From Ischnura elegans (Eukaryota; Arthropoda; Insecta; Odonata; Coenagrionidae), in assembly GCF_921293095.1 (NCBI RefSeq), contig NC_060248.1:134118972-134182971 (forward strand): a stretch of 64,000 nucleotides of DNA, read 5' to 3'. Below, in pieces: positions 60,701-64,000 of this stretch (its first letter is position 1; each line of letters opens with the position of its first letter). A model generated the notes under the pieces. It was not told the DNA's origin, did no database searches, and saw only the letters and a list, made by a program, of their open reading frames with translations. The position numbers were made by a program, and so were the translations under genes.

Positions 60701-61165
60701 TATTGACGTGATTTTACAGCGGAGAGATATACATTTATAAATGTGACTAGATATGGAAAATCCTTGTTATAAACTCGATTATACAGAGGAGAGATAAAAA
60801 ATTAAAGATATGACTTGAAATGGAAAAATTCTTGTTATAAATGCGATTAAACAGTGTAGAGAGAAAATATTAAAAATGTGGCTTGAAATGGAATATTCTT
60901 GTTATAAATGCGATTTTACAGTGGAGAGATAAAAAATTAAAATAGTGACTTCATATGGAAAATCTTTGTTATAAACGCGATTTTACTGAGGAGAGATAAA
61001 AAATGAAAAATGTGACTTGAAATGGAAAATCCTTTTTATAAATGCAATTATACTGAGGAGTTAAAAAAATTAAAAATGAGTCTTCAAATGGAAATCCTTG
61101 TTATTGTCGTGATTTTACAGCGGAGAGATATAAATTTAAAAATGTGACTTGAACAACAAAGATTT
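54776..61165 (-). repeat. 67-bp satellite array C, inverted orientation
   Basis: About 6.4 kb of family C on the opposite strand (plus strand reads GGAAAATCCTTGTTATAAAC). Higher-order copies are clear: TTTACAGTCGAGAGAGAAG occurs at 55,068, 55,511, 56,911 and 59,398, so blocks of about 0.44, 1.40 and 2.49 kb have been duplicated. Open frames are by-products. The left border is a head-to-head switch near 54,776 (AAATCCTTGAATGGAAAATCC). Confidence 0.92.
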
Positions 61166-64000
61166 TCCATTTCAAGATATATAACAAAGATTTTCCATTT
61201 CAAGTCACATTTTTAATTTTTTTATCTCCTCAGTAAAATTGCCTTTATAAGAAGAATTTACCATTTCAAGGCACCATTTTGTATTTTTATCTCTCCACAT
61301 TAAAATAACGTTTATAAAAAGGATTTTCCATTTCAAGTCACATTATTAATTTCATATCTCTTCATTGTGAAATCGCGTTTATAAAAAGGATTTTCCATTT
61401 CAAGTCACATTAATAATTTTTTATCTCTTCACTGTGAAATCGCGTTTATAACAAGGATTTTGCATTTCAAGTCATATTTTTAATTTTTATTCTCTTCTGA
61501 GTAAAATCGCCTTCATTATAAGGATTTTACACTTTAAGTCACATTTTTAATATTTTCTCTCTCCACTGTAAAATTGCGTTTATAAAATGGATTTTCCATT
61601 TTAAGTCACATTTTTTATTTTTTTATCTCCTCAGTAAAATCGCCTTTATAACAAGAATTTTCCATTTCAAGGAACATTTTTAAATTTTATCTCTCCATTG
61701 TAAAATCGCGTTTATAATAAGGATTTTCCATTTTAAGTCACATTTTTGATTTTTTATCTCTACTCAGTAAAATCGCGTTTATAACTAGGATTTTCCATTT
61801 AAAGTCTCATTTTTAATTTTTTTTTCTCCTCAGTAAAATTGCGATTTTTAACAAGGATTTTTCATATCAAGTCACATTTTTAATTTCTTTATCTCCTCAG
61901 TAAAATGGTCTTAATAACAAGTAATAACCATTTAAAGTCGCATTTTTGAATTTAATCTCTCCACATTAAAATCACGTTTATATAAAGGATTTTTCATTTC
62001 AAGTCTAAATTTAATTTTTTATCTCTCCTCAGTAAAATCGCGTTCTTTAACAATAATTTTTCCATTTCAAATCACATTTTTAATTTTTTTTCTCCTTAGT
62101 ATAAATGCGTTTATAACAAGGATTTTCCATTTCAAGGCATATTTTTAATTTTTATCTCTCCCCTGAAAAATCACGTTTATAACAACGGTTATCCATTTCG
62201 AGTCATATTTTTAATTTTTTATCTCTCCACTGTAAAATCGCATTTTTAACAAGTCTAAATTTAATTTTTTATCTCTCCTCAGTAAAATCGCGTTCTTTAA
62301 CAATAATTTTTCCATTTCAAATCACATTTTTAATTTTTTTTTCTCCTTAGTATAAATGCGTTTATAACATTTCAAGCCACATTTTACATTTTTTATCTCT
62401 CCACTGTAAAAATACATTTTAACAAAAAATTTCCATTTGAAATTCATTTTTAATTTTTATCTGTCCTCAATAAAATAGCGTTTTTTAACAAGGATGTCAT
62501 TTCTTGTCACATTATTAATTTTTTAGCCCCACAGTAAAATTGCGTTTATAACAAGGATTTTACAGTTGAAGTCAAATTTTTAATTTTTTCTCTCTACACT
62601 GTAAAATCGCGATTACAAAAGGGATTTTTCATTTCAAGTCACATTTTTAATTTTTTATCTCACCGCTGTAAAATCACGTCAATAACAAGGATTTTCAATT
62701 TGAAGCCTCATTTTTAATTATTTTATATCTCCTCAGTAAAATCGCGTTTTTTAACAAGGATTTTCCATTTCAAGTCACATGTTTAATTTTTTATGTCTCC
62801 ACTGTAAAATCGCGTTTCTAGCAAGGATTTTCCATTTCAAATCACATTTTTAATTTTTAATCTCTATTCAGTAAAATCGCGATTTTAACAAGGATTTTCC
62901 ATTTCTAGTCGTATTTTTAATTTTTCATCTCTCATGAGTAAAATCGGTTTCATAATAATTATTTACACTTGATGTTACATGTTTAATTTTTTATATCTCC
63001 ACTGTAAAATCGCAATTATAAAAAGGATTTTCCATTTCAAGTCACATTTTTAATTTTTTATCTCTCCTCAGTAAAATATCGTTTATAACAAGGATTTTCC
63101 ATTTCAAGGTACAGATTTAAATTTTTATCTCTCCACTGTAAAATCACGTTTATAACAAGGATTTTCAATTTCAAGTCACATTTTTAATTTTTTTATCTGC
63201 TCAGTAAAATCGCCTTTATAACAAGGATTTACCATTTCAAGGTACATTTTCAAATTTCTATCTCTCCACTGTAAAATCACGTTTATAACAAGGATTTTCC
63301 TTTTCAAGTCGCATTTTTAATTTTTTATCTCTCCTCAGTAAAATTGCGATTTTTAACCTGGATTTTCCATTTCTTGTCACATTTTTAATTTTATATCTCC
63401 TCAGTAAAATCGCGTTTTCATCAATTTCATCCATTTCAAGTTTCAATTTTAATTTTTTTTCTCTCCTCAGTAAAATAGCGATTTTTAACATGGATTTTCC
63501 ATTTCTTATCACATTTTTAATTTTTTTATCTCCTCTGTGAAATCACGTTTTTTTAACAAGGACTTTCTATTTCAAGTCACATTTTTAATTTTTTTATCTC
63601 CTCAGTATAAGTGCCTTCGTAACAAGAATTTTCCATTTGAAGTCTCATTTTTAATTATTTATCTCTTCTCAGTTAAATCGCGTTTTTTAACAAAGATTAT
63701 CCATTTCAAGTCACATTTCAAATTTTTTTACTTGTCAGTAACATTGCGTTTATAACAAGAATTTTCCATTTCATGTCATATTTTTAATTTTTTATCCCTC
63801 CACTGTAAAATCGCGTTTATAACAAGGATTTTCCATTTCAAGTCACATTTTTAAATTTTTATCTCTCCACTGCAAAATCACGTTTATAACAAGGAGTTTC
63901 CATTTGAAGTGTCATTTTTAATTTTTTTCTGTCCTCAGTAAAATCTTTAACAAGGATTTTCCATTTCAAGCCACATTTTTAATTTTTTATCTCTCCTCAG
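61166..64000 (+). repeat. 67-bp satellite array C3, forward orientation
   Basis: Family C returns to the C1 orientation after GACTTGAACAACAAAGATTTT and runs off the window. A 250-bp tandem duplication is seen with AAGTCTAAATTTAATTTTTT at 62,001 and 62,251. The stretch at about 61,390-61,670 is a near-perfect inverted copy of about 58,395-58,680. Confidence 0.92.

Overview
This window is eukaryotic heterochromatin, probably from an arthropod (low confidence on the phylum). Nearly all of it is tandem satellite DNA of two basic periods, 27 bp and 67 bp, arranged in higher-order composite units. The only convincing protein-coding genes are gag and pol of one intact Ty3/gypsy-type LTR retrotransposon on the minus strand. 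Eukaryotic origin rests on the retrotransposon (LTRs, tRNA-type primer site, gag-pol with a -1 frameshift, AATAAA in the LTR) and on the satellite organisation. I see no host gene, tRNA, rRNA or CRISPR array.

Layout. From 1 to 25.8 kb, 27-bp arrays (family A) alternate with AT-rich 67-bp arrays (family B). Most B-to-A transitions carry a conserved non-repetitive junction of about 118 bp that starts with a G-rich GGGTTGGGTT motif. The junction-A-B block is the real amplification unit: junctions lie at 3657, 6831, 10780, 12766, 17358, 21305, 34518 and 42615. Between 11.4 and 24.5 kb, a 4.59-kb version carrying an inverted B fragment is present three times, the middle copy with a 645-bp deletion. 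From 25,831 to 33,960 the satellite is interrupted by non-satellite sequence that holds the 6443-bp retrotransposon (26,745-33,187). From 33,961 to 43,575 the A/B pattern resumes. From 43,576 to 53,790 a diverged 27/53-bp family (E) alternates with 67-bp families C and D. From about 53.79 kb to the end there is only 67-bp family C, which flips orientation near 54,776 and again near 61,165.

Two structural points stand out. First, the 27-bp unit consists entirely of three nuclear-receptor half-sites: AGGTCA, spacer TTCA, AGGTCA, spacer T, TGACCT, spacer TTCA (6+4+6+1+6+4 = 27). Each unit therefore contains DR4, IR1 (ecdysone-receptor-type) and extended TCAAGGTCA (FTZ-F1/ERR-type) arrangements, repeated over many kilobases. 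Second, the AT-rich families B, C and D all have a 67-bp monomer and align with each other once B is reverse-complemented, so they are one old satellite family in opposite orientations.

The retrotransposon appears recent: both 379-bp LTRs read identically, a 4-bp GTAG duplication flanks it, and gag and pol are open. Gag and pol overlap, with the slippery heptamer TTTAAAC in the gag frame, a 6-nt spacer and a GC-rich 7-bp stem. Pol ends in a long basic tail with AT-hook-type RGRPRK motifs. The many long open frames over the 27-bp arrays are artefacts: 27 is divisible by 3 and the consensus lacks stops in several frames.
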